DNA of 64,000 nt. It comes from Psococerastis gibbosa. Its lineage: Eukaryota; Arthropoda; Insecta; Psocodea; Psocidae. The stretch spans positions 25,104,855 to 25,168,854 of the forward strand of contig OZ020491.1 in the NCBI GenBank assembly GCA_963971405.1, in the 5' to 3' direction. Of the stretch, positions 40,871-52,036 are shown piece by piece. The translations under genes and the position numbers were made by a program. The stretch's first letter is position 1; each line of letters begins with the position of its first letter. The notes below the pieces were generated by a model. That model did not search any database. It had not been told where the DNA came from and was given only the letters and a program-made list of their open reading frames with translations.

Positions 40871-41248
40871 AGGCGCCCATTCCACCGACCGGCTAGGGCT
40901 ATTTACTAAAACGGTGACGTGGTAGCAGACATTCAAGACTTAGGTGGCGTTTCCACCGACCACGCATTGCAGAATGCAAATGACATTGACGGAAATTAGA
41001 ATTTTTCTTTTTATAGAAATCTATTAAAATGTTTGTACTTAACATATCCCATGGCGCCATTTTTTAATTTTAGTTTGTTTGTTGGTGATTTTACTGTATG
41101 ATCATTGATCAATTTTAACTATGGCATAGAGGAAAATAAACATTTCCATCAATTCTGCAATGCGAGGTCGGTGGAAACCCCGCCTAAGTCTTAAATGTCT
41201 GCTACCACGTCACTGTTTTTGTAAATACCCCTAGCCGGTCGGTGGAAT
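40871..41248. mobile_element. type B composite MITE, right end deleted
   Basis: Left outer end AGGCGCCCATTCCACCGACC is intact, and the inner element (40942-41185) is complete. The right end stops at GGTCGGTGGAAT, eight bases short, exactly where a 5'-truncated R1 element starts. Confidence 0.88.
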
Positions 41249-41811
41249 AAAAAACGTCTAAAAAAATTATTTCTCAAAAACGGCTCCAACGATTTCTTTT
41301 AAATTCACATATATTGTAGTTGTTATTAGTGTTAACAAAATGCAGGGGGTCGCTTGCCCCTTGATAGTTTGCTTCTGGGGTTAAAAAAATAAAAATAACT
41401 AAATTTTAATGAAAAATGACTAAAAAATAATTTTTCTGCGAAACATTTCTATTGATGATTTCTACCTTCAGGCATGTTTTAGGTGTTAAATTGAGTAACG
41501 AAACCGGACAGTTTGCTTTCCCAAAAAAATATTTGGTTTTGCACAAAAAATGTTTTTTTGAAGAAATGATAAAAAATTCCCGCTCAAATGCATTGCGTGC
41601 CCTGCCAGTATTGCTGTGTGGTAATGTGTTGGTCTGACCTATCTAGAACTGACCTCACCTCTAGTGACGTCAGGTGGACAACCCCCCCCCCCCCTGAGAT
41701 ATCCGAAATTTAACCATAGGAAAATTATTTACCATGAAATTACTCATTTTCTCTGTACTAATTTTGATAAATTGGAAAGCATGTTCGAGTAAACTCGGAC
41801 CGGTTCTTTTT
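41249..41811 (+). repeat. R1 element, 5'-truncated
   Basis: Starts mid-element ('aaaaacgtctaaaaaaatta') and runs to the normal 3' hairpin end. The 60-codon frame (41455-41637) is open here. Confidence 0.85.
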
Positions 41812-42215
41812 CAATGTTTTGTTGCACTCAACTCAGTCAACCGATGAGGCTGCAGCAGATTTTGCCGTTTAAAGTCGGAACCATAGTCCATTGGCTTAAC
41901 AAAAACACCCATTCTTCCCCCAATCCAGCAAGCTAACCTGGCTACGCAATTCGCCGGTGTCTAGCTTCCTCAAATTTTCTTTTTGTCTGCTGTGCCTCAC
42001 GAAATTGAGTCCCACGAGCCGGCACCACGAAAGTAACCTTATTACACCGTTGTCGAAGATTTTATCTCGGAAGCTCAGTAGCAACAGCTGCTACAATCAT
42101 CCAAGTCTGCCTAATGCCACTGATGATTTCACCGCAGCTGTTGACGAAACGTTTTTAATTACGTTAATCATTTTCTTACTCCATCATCTGACTCACGTTT
42201 TCTTTTTTTTTACAG
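41812..42215. other. WASp 5' flank / probable 5' UTR intron
   Basis: Ends with the polypyrimidine tract 'ttttctttttttttacag' that forms the acceptor of the first WASp coding exon. At 42118-42160 'ctgatgatttcaccgcagct' with 'gacgaaacgttt' looks like a LINE-tail remnant. No upstream exon or promoter could be fixed. Confidence 0.45.
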
Positions 42216-42485
42216 ACTGTGGCGATGAAAAAGGGCGGGGAAGACATCAAGCCGTCCAATCTGCTGTCGCGCGAGGAACACAACATGTTGTACACCCTTG
42301 TTGGCACAAGATGTCAATCTATGTCCACGACGGTTGTACAACTGTTCTTGACGGAAGGCCCCGATCATTCACAATGGCGTCGAAAGGACGCGGGGGTATT
42401 GTGTTTTATCAAAGACCATCTGCGCCGCTCGTACTTCTTCAGATTGTTCTGTCTCACCAGACGGATACTCCTCTGGGAACAGGAA
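42216..42485 (+). CDS. WASp: WASp exon 1 (WH1, N-terminal half)
   Basis: Acceptor 'tttttttttacag' at 42215, donor GAA|gtgagt. The in-frame ATG at 42225 (GCGATGAAA) is taken as start, leaving nine bases of 5' UTR in this exon; if an earlier coding exon exists these read Thr-Val-Ala. It contains CQSMSTTVVQLFL and the WH1 block RSYFFRLF. The 178-codon frame from 41957 is in another frame and is a shadow. Confidence 0.9.
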
Positions 42486-45400
42486 GTGAGTAATGTCAGT
42501 TATGTATTAGATTTAATTTTTTAGTACTCAGTATTTAGTTTATTTTCCAGATTACAAAATAGTATATAGTATTTCATCCTTTACCCCAAGGCAACGCCCG
42601 TGCGCGGTTGTTATACCTAGCTACAAAGCAATGTTTAAATTCATATGCATAAATGCAGTCAAATAAAATACAAATGGAACAATGGGTAAAGGTTCAGTTT
42701 AGCTACCCCTAACAAAATCATAAAATTTTATTTCCTGGCGATTCCTTAGTTTCAAAGAAGTCCTTCTGTTAAAAAATTAAAGGTCTGTCAAGAATAGTTT
42801 TTTAGTTACATCAAATCAAAAGTGTACTTTTTTAATATTGAACGTTGGAGTGCGGTGATATTTTTATTTACAAATTTACCTTTAAAATGTTTTGGGCCCA
42901 TTATTGCTATTTTTTATGTATGCGTGCCTGGTTTTTTAATTTTAAATTTATTTACTTTAAATCATCATTCCCATACTTTATTAAATACCTAAATAAATTA
43001 TTACACGTGTTCTCATTTTGCAGTTAGATATAGGCCGCATGGAAGGTTAATTTCCCAAACGAATGCAAATCTATTTTGAATTATTATTGAATAGGCATTA
43101 TCTTGCCATGAGTAGGTAATTTTCCTTCCATGCGACTAAAATAATAAAGAACCGGTCCGAGTTTACTCGAACATGCTTTCCAATTTATCAACATTAGTAG
43201 ATAGAGAAAATGAGTAGTTTCATGGTAAATAATTTTCCTATGGTTAAATTTCGGATATCTGAGGGGGGGGGGGGGGGGGTTGTCCACCTGACGTCACTAG
43301 AGGTGAGGTCAGTTCTAGATAGGTCAGACCAACACATTACCACACAGCAATACTGGCAGGGCACGCAATGCATTTGAGCGTGAATTTTGTATCATTTCTT
43401 CAAAAAAAAATTTCTTGTACAAAACCAAATTATTTTCTGGGAAGGCAACCTGCCCGATTTCGTTACTCAATTTAACACTTAAAACATACCTGATGGTAGA
43501 AATCATCGATTGAAAGGTTTCGCAGAAAAATTATTTTTCATTCAGATTAAGTTATTTTTATTTTTTTACCCCCAGAAGCAAACTATCAAGGGGCAAGCGA
43601 CCCCCCGCATTTTATCAACATTAATAACAACTTCAATATATGTGAATTTAAAAGAAGTCGTTCGAGCCGTTTTTGGGAAAGAATTTTTTTAGACGTTTTT
43701 TGCCGTTTTTTGAGAATAAATTGAGTTAGCCCCAAATAAAAAAAATGGTCCCGAGGTATGATTTTTGTGAACCTACATGCCGAATTTCATCAAAATCGAC
43801 CGATTAGTTGGCCTGGAAATCGACGCACAGACAGACAGACAGACATTTCGTAAAAACCACTTTTTTGGGTTCCTGGGACCTTACAACCGTTGAAATCTCG
43901 GAATCGAAAATTTCGACCGTCACAAAGCTTTCCTTATACTACGTATAAATTGGAAAGCAATAAACAATGAAGGCATCATGGTTGCGTGGGAGGTTCATGT
44001 CTCAATGAAACCAAAATAGTATAGAAATCCAGTCATGGCGTCAAATTCCGATGATTTGATTGATCAGGCAGGGACCCATTGGCTACCTGGTATAGAGCCC
44101 AGGGGGAGGTAGGAATAAATTTTGAGCGGTTTATTGGTTTGACGGGTTAAAAACTACAGGCACGTCCATGATTATGAAGGACTAATTAGAAAGTCTAGAG
44201 CTGGGTACGGAAATGGTAATGAAGTGTGAAGCAACATATGGAGTCCAAAATAATAATGGGAAATTGCCATGTACAATGCTTTCCCCGTGCGTTAACCTTT
44301 GTCGTTCCTGCAGCCTGATCGAGGCGATTATAATACCGGGGTTAGATAAATACCCTAGGATTATAACTGTAAACAAACAAATTTTGAATAGCACTTTCCA
44401 TTATAAAATTATCTTGTTTACATTTTTATTACCAGGGGATTAAATAAATACCGGTATTTAATACCATGTCACGTGATGGGATTAATTCAATTGTTTAAAA
44501 TAAAAGACAAGCAAATTTCAGATTTTTTTTTTTAATTTTTGATGTTGGTGATCGTTGCAGTGCTAAGCGCGGAAAATTCAAATTTAAACAATTGAATTAT
44601 CTTCAGCTATATTTTTGGTGGGTTTCTTCATTTTTTCTGCCTTAGATTTAGACAAATTATTTATAATCCTTAATATATTAATTCAAAATATTATAACTTG
44701 TTTATTTCTAGGGCGATGTGTGTTTATATTTGCTATTTATATTTGCTACGGCAGCGTCGGGTCAGTTCAGTTGGTTAGCATTGCCAACATCACAATTTAA
44801 AAATTCTGAAATTTGCCTTTCATTTATTTTAAACAATTGAATTAATCCCATCACGTGACATGGTATTTAATTAACCCCGGTATTATAATCGCCATGATCA
44901 CGCTGCAGCTGCTTGGAACAATGCAATTGCAACAATGTAGTTGTGTCATTAGTGTCGCTTGGGAATTTCTTTGTCCCCTTGCAGTTTCATTCAACATACA
45001 ATACAGTAGGTCTGTCTAGTTTCTAATCAAAAGATATCTAGCAGATACAAACTAAAACAATTAAATTCCGCAGAAAGGCAAAGGTTCCCATCATAATTTC
45101 CTTTCTGTCCAGTCCTGAACAGTTCTTTTAATCTTTAGTTCTGCTTCTCAGTTTCTTGTTACAGGTGTTCTAAAATTAATGTCTTATAAGGCGGGGTTTC
45201 CACATACGTCAATCGTCAATGAGAAATATGGTTTTGACGTGGCAGCAGAATTTTTAGTATGTCTTTAATGTCTGCTAAACCTTCAATTTCACATTTTTCA
45301 TTGACGATTGACGTATGTGGAATCCCGCCTTAGGTGACCCTCGCATGTGACTGAAGCAACTTCTGTTTGACTGATTGTTTTCTGTATTTTCAGGTTTACA

Positions 45401-48400
45401 ACGATATGGAGTACACAGCGCCCAGAACGTGGCTGCACACATTCGAAGCAGAGTCTTCCATGGCTGCCTTTAATTTTGCTAGTGATGACGAGGCTGAAAA
45501 GTTTAAAAATACCGTTCATAATCAACTGGTTGCTAAACGACAACGTAGAGTTGGTGAGTACAGTATTATACATTTATTTTATTGGGGGCAATTCCACCCA
45601 CAGTCGCCCCCATCTGGCGCTCCCTGAACGGGCTGAGGCCGCTCCCTTTTTGCAAAACAACGGCAGATGGGGCTTTCCTGCTTTAGGGACGCTAAGTAGG
45701 CCTAGGTCCATAAAATGTCCTTCAGTGGACTGTATTTATATAAAGTATAAGAATAATAATGGCTGGAGTTACCACACTCTGGTGTACTCTGAAGAGAAGT
45801 GTTGAAGGGCCCTTTTCTTCTTTCTTGAACCGGGGTAGGGGCGCACCAGAGGGGAATCACTTGACTTATGGTGGCTCCATCGGCCCGTGAGGACCTCTCG
45901 CTGTTGCACCAAGCCCCTCCAAAGCGCGCGATTCTCCGCTAACTCCCTCCATGTGGGGAATCACTAGTATAAATTAAAACAATAATAATATTGCAACAAT
46001 TGAAATATTATAGGAAAAATAAAGGGAATTCAATAATGATGCAACAGTGATCGTTCTCAACTCTAGACTGATTCAAACATGGCCCTCATCAAAGGCCCAG
46101 TTGAAACCAGTTGCATGCAATTATTGGAGATTATTACTACTATTAACATTATTTATATTATTGAAAACTGTGTTACAATTTTATTACAGGCTAAAGAATT
46201 TAAATCTATTTTTTCGCAGATCGACGCTCCCGTGCTTCTCTAGGTAGCAACGACGTAGTACAAGGGTCTATGCCTAATTTACCTACTGCGACAACGACAT
46301 CCCTGAATGGGCCTTCGTATAACAAGCATCATAGAAGCACATCATCAGGTATAGAAAAATTGAAGTCTCCGGTGAAAGATGGCATTAGTCGCTTTTTTTT
46401 CAAGCTCCAGATTTTACTCATGGAGGAAGGTGCTATCTTTTACATACGATACATTTGAAGGGTGCGGTAGATGAAGATTAAATAAATAAATAAATAATCA
46501 TTTATTTCCAAACAGACCTAAAAGCCCAATATGATGCAAATCAGATTGTAGTACGGACGGTAAAACAATAGAAAATCTCTTTTAACCCAATATAATAACC
46601 TTACGGTCAAATAAAATCAACAATACATAATATCACAATACTGAAAAGAAATTAAGAATTAGTTTGGTTAGTACTTAGATCTAGAATTAGTCTTAAGTAT
46701 GATCAGTGGTAGAAAAAGCAGAACAAGGCAGAACAATTAAAAAGAAACGAAAAGCGAAATCTTGTACAAAATGTTTGTATGTGGAGGACATGACGTGGAA
46801 CTATGCAACCATTTGTTAAACCTTTATTTCGGGCCCCCAGCATACTTCAGCTGTAAGTTGCACCCCCCCCCCCTCCCCCATGCATGTAATCCTACAGTAT
46901 AACTAAAAAATACTTCGCCATTTTCAATAAACTAGGGATGTTAGGCGCTGGAGTTAGCCACTGCACGCGTCGTCACTTGCATCAAAACTGAAAACGAGTT
47001 GGTCCACGCGTAAATAATTAACCTATTATCTGTACTCGGTTAAAAGCTATTCAATAAAGTACTTAATTGTAGAGTCCTTGAACTACTAATTCAAAATTAT
47101 GTACTTGTAATTTTAAAAACAAAGAAATGTAGTTTTCTGTATCAGTTTTAAACACAACTTATTTTTTAACAAAACTTTTGAACCCCCCTTCAAGCTTCCA
47201 TGGTGTCTTCTGCCCCCCCCCCCCCCCCACCCCCTTGGGGTTGTGCCGCGGTCCCCAAGTTGAGAATCACCGTCGTATACCTTTAAACTGTACCTCTGTT
47301 GGATGCAATTTGTTGTTGTTGCTGTTGATTGCCTGTTGTTTCTTGGTGACTCAGTGCAGATCTTGTCTTTATAATTGAAACATTGAATTGAAGGCTATCC
47401 TACGGGTGTAGTAGATTCAATGTGAAATATTTTACCGTTCTCAATTCTCACAGGTGGAGCTGCGAAGAAGAAAGACAAAGGAAAGATAAAAATTCGGAAG
47501 GAGGATATTGGACTGCCAAAGGACTTCAGGCACGTGAGCCATGTGGGCTGGGACCCCAATAAAGGTTTCGATGTCGATGTCGACGCCAATGAAGATCCTT
47601 TTATCAAGAAGTTCTTTGAAAAGGTAAAAATATCATGCTTAAGAGATAGGTTCTGCAGACCTAGTACCAACGGAAGAGAATAACTTACTAGGGAGGAAAT
47701 TATTTAAATATGGCGGTTTAGTTTAACCCGCTCCAAAGCAGACGACATTCAACTGTTTAGTCATGAGCCCAAGATATGTTCTACCTTTGTCTAGCCTAGA
47801 GTTTCGCAGCGATTCACAGGTGTGCGAATCTTTGGTGGTTACCGGGCCTTAACCAACTTGTATCCTAATTTGCAGGCTGGAGTGTCAGAGACGCAACTCA
47901 AGGACAAAGACACCCGGCAATTTATATACGACTTTATTTCGCGCAATGGTGGTCTGGACGCTGTGAAGGAGGAAGTGATTCCTGTAGCTCCCACCAGAGC
48001 GCCTCCTGTGCCTTCTAGAGCCCCGCCACCGCCTTCTAAAGCAGCGAACGTCAACCAAACGTCTTACAAGCCGCGGCCGCCCGCTAATGTCGCACAGCCC
48101 AGAACCGCACCTCCTACTCCAGGTAACATTTCAAATGTAATCGATAAAAGGCGCCAGTGATTCGCATGGCTTTGGCCTATCATCCCGGACTCTACTGCTT
48201 CATCACTTGATAAATTGTGGAAAGCCGAGTTCATACAAGAAAAATATTTGCAACTATGTTTTTTTTGAATACATAAATAATTATTGTATTTATAAGGAGC
48301 CGTTAGTCATTGTTCATTGGCAGTCTCTAATGTATGTTTTTATTTTAACAATAATGTAAAATGGTTCCAGGTGCTCAACAGAGGACAGCCCCTCCACCGC

Positions 48401-49982
48401 CTCCTCCCCCTTCCATGGTGATACCCCGACCACCAGTCAGCCAGGAGATGAGAGGTCAGGCCCCGGATGTACCTGGTGCACCAGCGCCTCCCCCTCCTCC
48501 TCCCCCCTCTTCTGAGCCTGTGCCTACGCCTGTCCCTCCTCCCGAAGACAATCGCTCCGCCCTGCTGGCGGCCATCAAGTCTGGGAGAACGCTGCGGCAT
48601 GTGGAGGTGGAACAGCGATCTAGCACTGGCAGTGACTCGAGAGGCGACCTGCTGGATGAGATAAGACGTGGAGTCGAGCTTAAAAGTGTACGTAACAAAT
48701 AAACATATTGTTTAGTAAGGCTCTGGGAAGCCACCAGCGCAAAAGAGCCCAAGTATGCATTCATATGAACAAGAGAGATCTGCGAGTGATCACAGAATTC
48801 CTCTCTGGGCATTGCAACTTGATCGGAAATCTGACTAACATAGGTGTCAGAGAGTCTAGAGCATATAGATTCTGCAATGAAGGAGCGGAGGACCCCGAGC
48901 ATATCCTCCTTCACTAGGAAGAAGAGCAGCATGCTTGGGATGCTTGTAGTCCTGGCTCTCCTGTGGGAGGAAGGCCTCGAGGAAGTGATGTAGATACTTT
49001 GTTGTTTATATAATAGGCCCAATAAGCTTAAGTGCACACAGGTAACTCCTGTAATCGAATTAATTCAAATAAAAAAAGGCTCGGAGACTGTGGTTCTGCA
49101 ACAGCCCAACAGCGCTTATTCCACCAACCAATAGTGATAGTAAATGTAGTATTGACGAAAATTTGAATTTTACTCAATGCCATAGTTAAAATTGTTCAAT
49201 GATCATAGAGTAAAATCGCGCGCTGCAAAAAAATAACAAACTAAAATGGCGTCATGGGATATGTTAAGTACAAACATTTTATATTTTATTGTTTATAAAA
49301 CAATTTTCATCAATTAAACAGATCGGATTCGGATCTCCTACTATTATTAGGTTTTATTAAAAATAATAAGTGTACAAAGAAAACAAATACAAACAAAATT
49401 TCAAAAAACAAATGCTACAAATTTCAAAAATTTGGCGCATACGTGTCATTAAAAGAAAAGTGATCAATAGTTGAAAAAACCAGTGGAATGGCGTGTATCA
49501 ATGAAAAATTCAAATTTCCGTCAAAACTACATTTACTGTCACTATTGACGTTGGTGGAATAAGCGCCTAAAGTCCGGTACCCACAGACGATTCAGTTGCC
49601 AACGATCCGCTGAGAAATTTGTCCCGTTAGAAAATGCCACGCTTCCTACGATCAACCATAGAAATAAGCATGATTCAAAAAATATCTTTGGCACGCTGGT
49701 AGGTCCTATATGTATTACGTCTAAGGGACAATTTTTTCCCAAATAAATAAAAAATCTCGCGGCACGTTAACAGTTTTTAAGCAAATAGGAAGATGTACAA
49801 TTGTATTTGTTAAACGGTTTCAGGTGCAGCCAAACGAAAAACCTACAGGTCCATCGCTTCCGGCGGAAGGTCTCGCAGGGGCTCTGGCCAGAGCATTGGC
49901 TGAGAGGAACAGGGCCTTCCACAACAGTGATTCCGACAGTGAAAGTAGTACTGCCGATGATGATAGCGAATGGGAGGAGTGA
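42225..49982 (+). CDS. WASp: Wiskott-Aldrich syndrome protein homologue (7 coding exons)
   Basis: A nucleation-promoting factor that, when opened by Cdc42-GTP and PIP2, binds actin and Arp2/3 to start branched filaments at membranes. Exons 42225-42485, 45394-45553, 46220-46348, 47454-47623, 47876-48122, 48371-48687 and 49824-49982 give about 480 residues (fly and human N-WASP about 500). In order: WH1/EVH1 (about 13-138; LLSREEHNMLYTLVG, SYFFRLF, LLWEQE, ALNFA-like AFNFASDDEAEKF); basic patch KKKDKGKIKIRK; CRIB IGLPKDFRHVSHVGW (202-216); proline-rich region with two P7 runs; two WH2 motifs (SALLAAIKSGRTLRHV and GDLLDEIRRGVELKSV); central helix LAGALARALAERNRAFH; acidic end DDDSEWEE with the Arp2/3-binding Trp. 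All joins keep phase. An upstream coding exon cannot be excluded. The identification is secure. Confidence 0.95.
43147..43958 (-). repeat. R1 element, full length, in WASp intron 1
   Basis: Runs from 'gaaccggtccgagtttactc' to 'acgtataaattggaaagc' with a G18 tract at about 43263. The 60-codon frame is open on the minus strand (43324-43506). Confidence 0.88.
44314..44910. mobile_element. nested palindromic element with CCTGATCGAGGCG ends
   Basis: Outer ends 'cctgatcgaggcgattataa' and 'attataatcgccatgatcac' pair. An inner pair 'atgtcacgtgatgggattaa' with 'aattgaattaatcccatcac' brackets about 330 bases. A shorter relative without the inner layer lies at 52342-52505 and a fragment at about 21430-21535. 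Confidence 0.78.
45189..45330. mobile_element. MITE, AGGCG superfamily (type A), 63 bases before WASp exon 2
   Basis: Ends AGGCGGGGTTTCCACATACG and the complement. The mid module has 'gacgtggcagcagaattttt' and 'tctttaatgtctgct'. A near-perfect hairpin close to the branch-point region of intron 1. Confidence 0.9.
45394..45553 (+). CDS. WASp: WASp exon 2 (WH1, C-terminal half)
   Basis: Acceptor 'ctgtattttcag', donor GTTG|gtgagt. Encodes VYNDMEYTAPRTWLHTFEAE and ends NQLVAKRQRRV, the last helix of the WH1 domain. Confidence 0.93.
46220..46348 (+). CDS. WASp: WASp exon 3 (linker)
   Basis: Acceptor 'tattttttcgcag', donor TCAG|gtatag. Encodes a Ser/Thr-rich linker RRSRASLGSNDVVQGS to HHRSTSS. It has no domain, and phases match on both sides. 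An AAAT run follows at 46481-46496. Confidence 0.85.
46800..47275. mobile_element. degenerate hAT-like element in WASp intron 3
   Basis: The right end 'ccgcggtccccaagttgaga' with 'atcacc' resembles the standard hAT end read outward. A C18 tract precedes it and a C9 tract lies near the left (46862-46872). The left end is too decayed to fix. Confidence 0.45.
47454..47623 (+). CDS. WASp: WASp exon 4 (basic region and CRIB)
   Basis: Acceptor 'tctcaattctcacag', donor AAG|gtaaaa. Encodes AAKKKDKGKIKIRKEDIG followed by LPKDFRHVSHVGWDP, the PIP2-binding patch and Cdc42-binding motif (consensus ISxPxxFxHxxHVG). Confidence 0.95.
47876..48122 (+). CDS. WASp: WASp exon 5 (autoinhibitory segment and proline-rich start)
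   Basis: Acceptor 'cctaatttgcag', donor CCAG|gtaaca. Begins AGVSETQLKDKDTRQFIYDF and continues NGGLDAVKEEV, the GBD segment that folds onto the central region. It then turns proline-rich (APTRAPPVPSRAPPPP). Confidence 0.93.
48371..48687 (+). CDS. WASp: WASp exon 6 (proline-rich and both WH2 motifs)
   Basis: Acceptor 'aaaatggttccag', donor AGT|gtacgt. It carries two P7 runs and the WH2 motifs. The donor lies inside the second WH2 (LKS|V), the same place where the family motif continues in exon 7. Confidence 0.92.
48700..48960 (+). pseudogene. LINE fragment in the last WASp intron
   Basis: A frame reads KRDLRVITEFLSGHCNLIGN, then ESRAYRFCNEGAEDPEHILLH and a stop. The 'L.GH..l..hL...g......CRfC....E...H.L..C' pattern is the segment after RNase H in LINE polyproteins. 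It shares RFCNEGAED with 3330-3893. It starts about 20-30 bases after the exon 6 donor. Confidence 0.75.
49111..49568. mobile_element. MITE, AGGCG superfamily (type I)
   Basis: Ends 'agcgcttattccaccaacca' and 'gacgttggtggaataagcgc'. Contains 'atgccatagttaaaattg' with 'atgatcatagagtaaaa', the core module in reverse order relative to B elements. It lies in the last WASp intron. Confidence 0.85.
49824..49982 (+). CDS. WASp: WASp exon 7 (central and acidic regions)
   Basis: Acceptor 'taaacggtttcag', 52 codons and TGA. Begins VQPNEKPTGPSLPAEG, then LAGALARALAERNRAFHNSD, and ends STADDDSEWEE. The last codons form the first bases of a repeat unit that recurs three times downstream. Confidence 0.95.
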   Translation: MQPNEKPTGPSLPAEGLAGALARALAERNRAFHNSDSDSESSTADDDSEWEE

Positions 49983-50555
49983 TGGTACGCCATTTTGCTT
50001 CAAATCAGTGTTGAAGCGTGCTATGAACAACAGCAAAATTTTCCTGCACTGGTGATATATTTGAGAGCCGTCAGGAAAATTCTTTCATAATGCAACAGAA
50101 CGCCTGCAGCATTCTGAGCGTAACAAATTATTACGATGAACGGGCGTGGTATGAACAACAGCAAAATTTGCCCACAGTAGTAAAACCTGTGAGGAAGGAA
50201 CAGTTTTTCACAATACCTCAGTAATACCAACAGTCCAGCAGACTGAAAATGGGAGGAGTGATGGTTCGCGTTTTTGCTTTAAATCAGTGTTGAAGCGTGC
50301 TATGAACAACAGCAAAATATTCTTGCACTGGTGATACTTGTGAGAGCCGGAAGGAACAGTCTTTCAAAATACATCTGTAACACCAAGAGTCCAGCAGACT
50401 GAGAATGGAAGGAGTGATGGTACGCCTTTTTGCTTCAAATCGTCTTGAAGCGTGCTATGAACAGCAGCAAATTTTCTTGCACTAGTAATCCTTGTGAGAG
50501 CCAACAGGAAGTCTTACACAATGCAACATAACTGCTTCCTAGTCTTTTGCTTTCA
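49971..50555 (+). repeat. degenerate tandem repeat starting in the WASp stop region
   Basis: Four units of about 110-175 bases: 49971-50140, 50141-50249 (lacking its start), 50250-50404 and 50405-50555. Units 1, 3 and 4 begin TGGGAGGAGTGATGG (or with one change), which in unit 1 is Trp-Glu-Glu-stop of WASp. Shared later blocks are 'gaagcgtgctatgaacaaca', 'cttgcactggtgata' and 'cagtccagcagactgaaaat'. The array would be in the WASp 3' UTR. Confidence 0.88.
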
Positions 50556-51423
50556 GCTTGTTTACCTTGGAGGACCGGATATGGGTTTCTTTATGTGACT
50601 CGAGAAGTCTTCTTCGGGTGCCACATAAGCTAAGTTATCGGTAAATGCTTCCATTTTCAATTAATACATCCTTTGTTTCCATTGATCGAAGTTTAATTTT
50701 TGTTTTGAAGGTCTGTATTCTGGATAAGCTAAGCTCGTGAAATCTGCTGTACATCTTGTAAAAGCACTCAAATTTCTGTAAGCCTTTACTGAAATTGAAA
50801 CTAACGATATACTTTGTTTCTTCTAATACCATAAGCATACATTAATATCATCGAACAAACTTTGAAACGTTTGAATCTTAGACCATAATATAATACTCTA
50901 GGCACTGTATGTGAAAGTTGGAGCACCAACATTATGTTTATCTTTTGCCAGCGGATGAGGTCATAGCCCAGATTTATGTTGGCAAAAGATCTATTTGTTC
51001 ACCAGTTGCCTACAACAGAGACTTTGCTGCGAGGTAACCTGGTCACCCGAGTGTTTGCCAGTGTGTGACGTCATTTTATGTTGGTCCCTCGGAAATTTTG
51101 ACGTGGCGTGTACGTAGAGTATTATATGGTGAAAGTTTTAAATTATAGAAAAATATTTATACTGCAGAAAAACAACAAGTAGGTATTAATGAACCGAGAT
51201 GTAGCATGTAAAAATCTGTCTTCATGCCCAAAACTGCAATAAATATGATATAGGCTGCAACTGTTATTAACATGCAATAAATAGCCGCAGATGTTGCAGC
51301 TCAAGTTTCAAAACAATTCACAGGATATTAAGAATATATATTAATATATGAACCCTATCCCCTTCCTTGGCCGCGGCATTACTGACTCCCCATAGCGGGC
51401 TTTGCCAGTTAAGGGGTTTCCTT
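50556..51423. other. WASp 3' flank, no gene recognised
   Basis: AT-rich sequence. The first canonical AATAAA after the WASp stop is near 51238, which would make a long 3' UTR; a nearer non-canonical signal may be used instead. Confidence 0.45.
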
Positions 51424-51794
51424 AGGCGGAGTTTCCACCGATCTCTCATTGCAGAATGCACATACGTTGACGTGGTAGCAGACATTCAAGACTTAGGCGG
51501 GGGTTCCATCGACCTCTCATTGCAGAATGCAAATGACATTGACGGAAATTTGAATTTTCCTTTTTATGGAAATCTTAACATATCCCATGACGCCATTTTT
51601 TAATTTTAGTTTGTGATTTTACTCCATGATCATTGATCAATTTTAACTATGGCATAGAGTAAAACAAAAATTTCCGTCAGTGTCATTTGCATTCTGCAAT
51701 GAGAGGTCGGTGGAAACCCCGCCTTTATTAATGATATCTGCTACCACGTCCACGTATGTGCATTCTGCAATGAGAGGTTGTTGTAAACCCCGCC
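51424..51794. mobile_element. nested MITE, AGGCG superfamily (type C in C)
   Basis: Outer ends AGGCGGAGTTTCCACCGATC and 'gaggttgttgtaaaccccgc' with mid module 'gacgtggtagcagacattc'. An inner element (51495-51724) has ends AGGCGGGGGTTCCATCGACC and the core TGATCATTGATCAATTTTAA. Outer and inner share the same terminal family, unlike type B composites. Confidence 0.88.
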
Positions 51795-52036
51795 ATAACT
51801 GCAACTGGAAAGATATTGTTAAAGCCAGAAGCGGCTATCGTTGGGCTTTTGTTTACTACTTCTGTCCTCCTACAGTATATTCTGTCTTTGATCGGATTCT
51901 GTGCATTGCATGTTGAGTAGGGTTGTTTTCAGTTGATCTGAATCAGTTCGTTGGGTTAGGTAAATAAAAAAATGTTTTTGTGTGCAACTGAAATCGGTAG
52001 AAAGAAGTCTATCTCGTAATGTGACACAACTATAAT

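Noticed and set aside
41957-42493. 178-codon plus-strand open frame overlapping WASp exon 1
   Set aside because: It is in a different frame from the clear WH1 coding sequence, and its first half reads through the splice acceptor tract.
48456-49037. 193-codon minus-strand open frame
   Set aside because: It is the complement of the WASp proline-rich/WH2 exon; GC-rich proline codons keep the opposite strand open.
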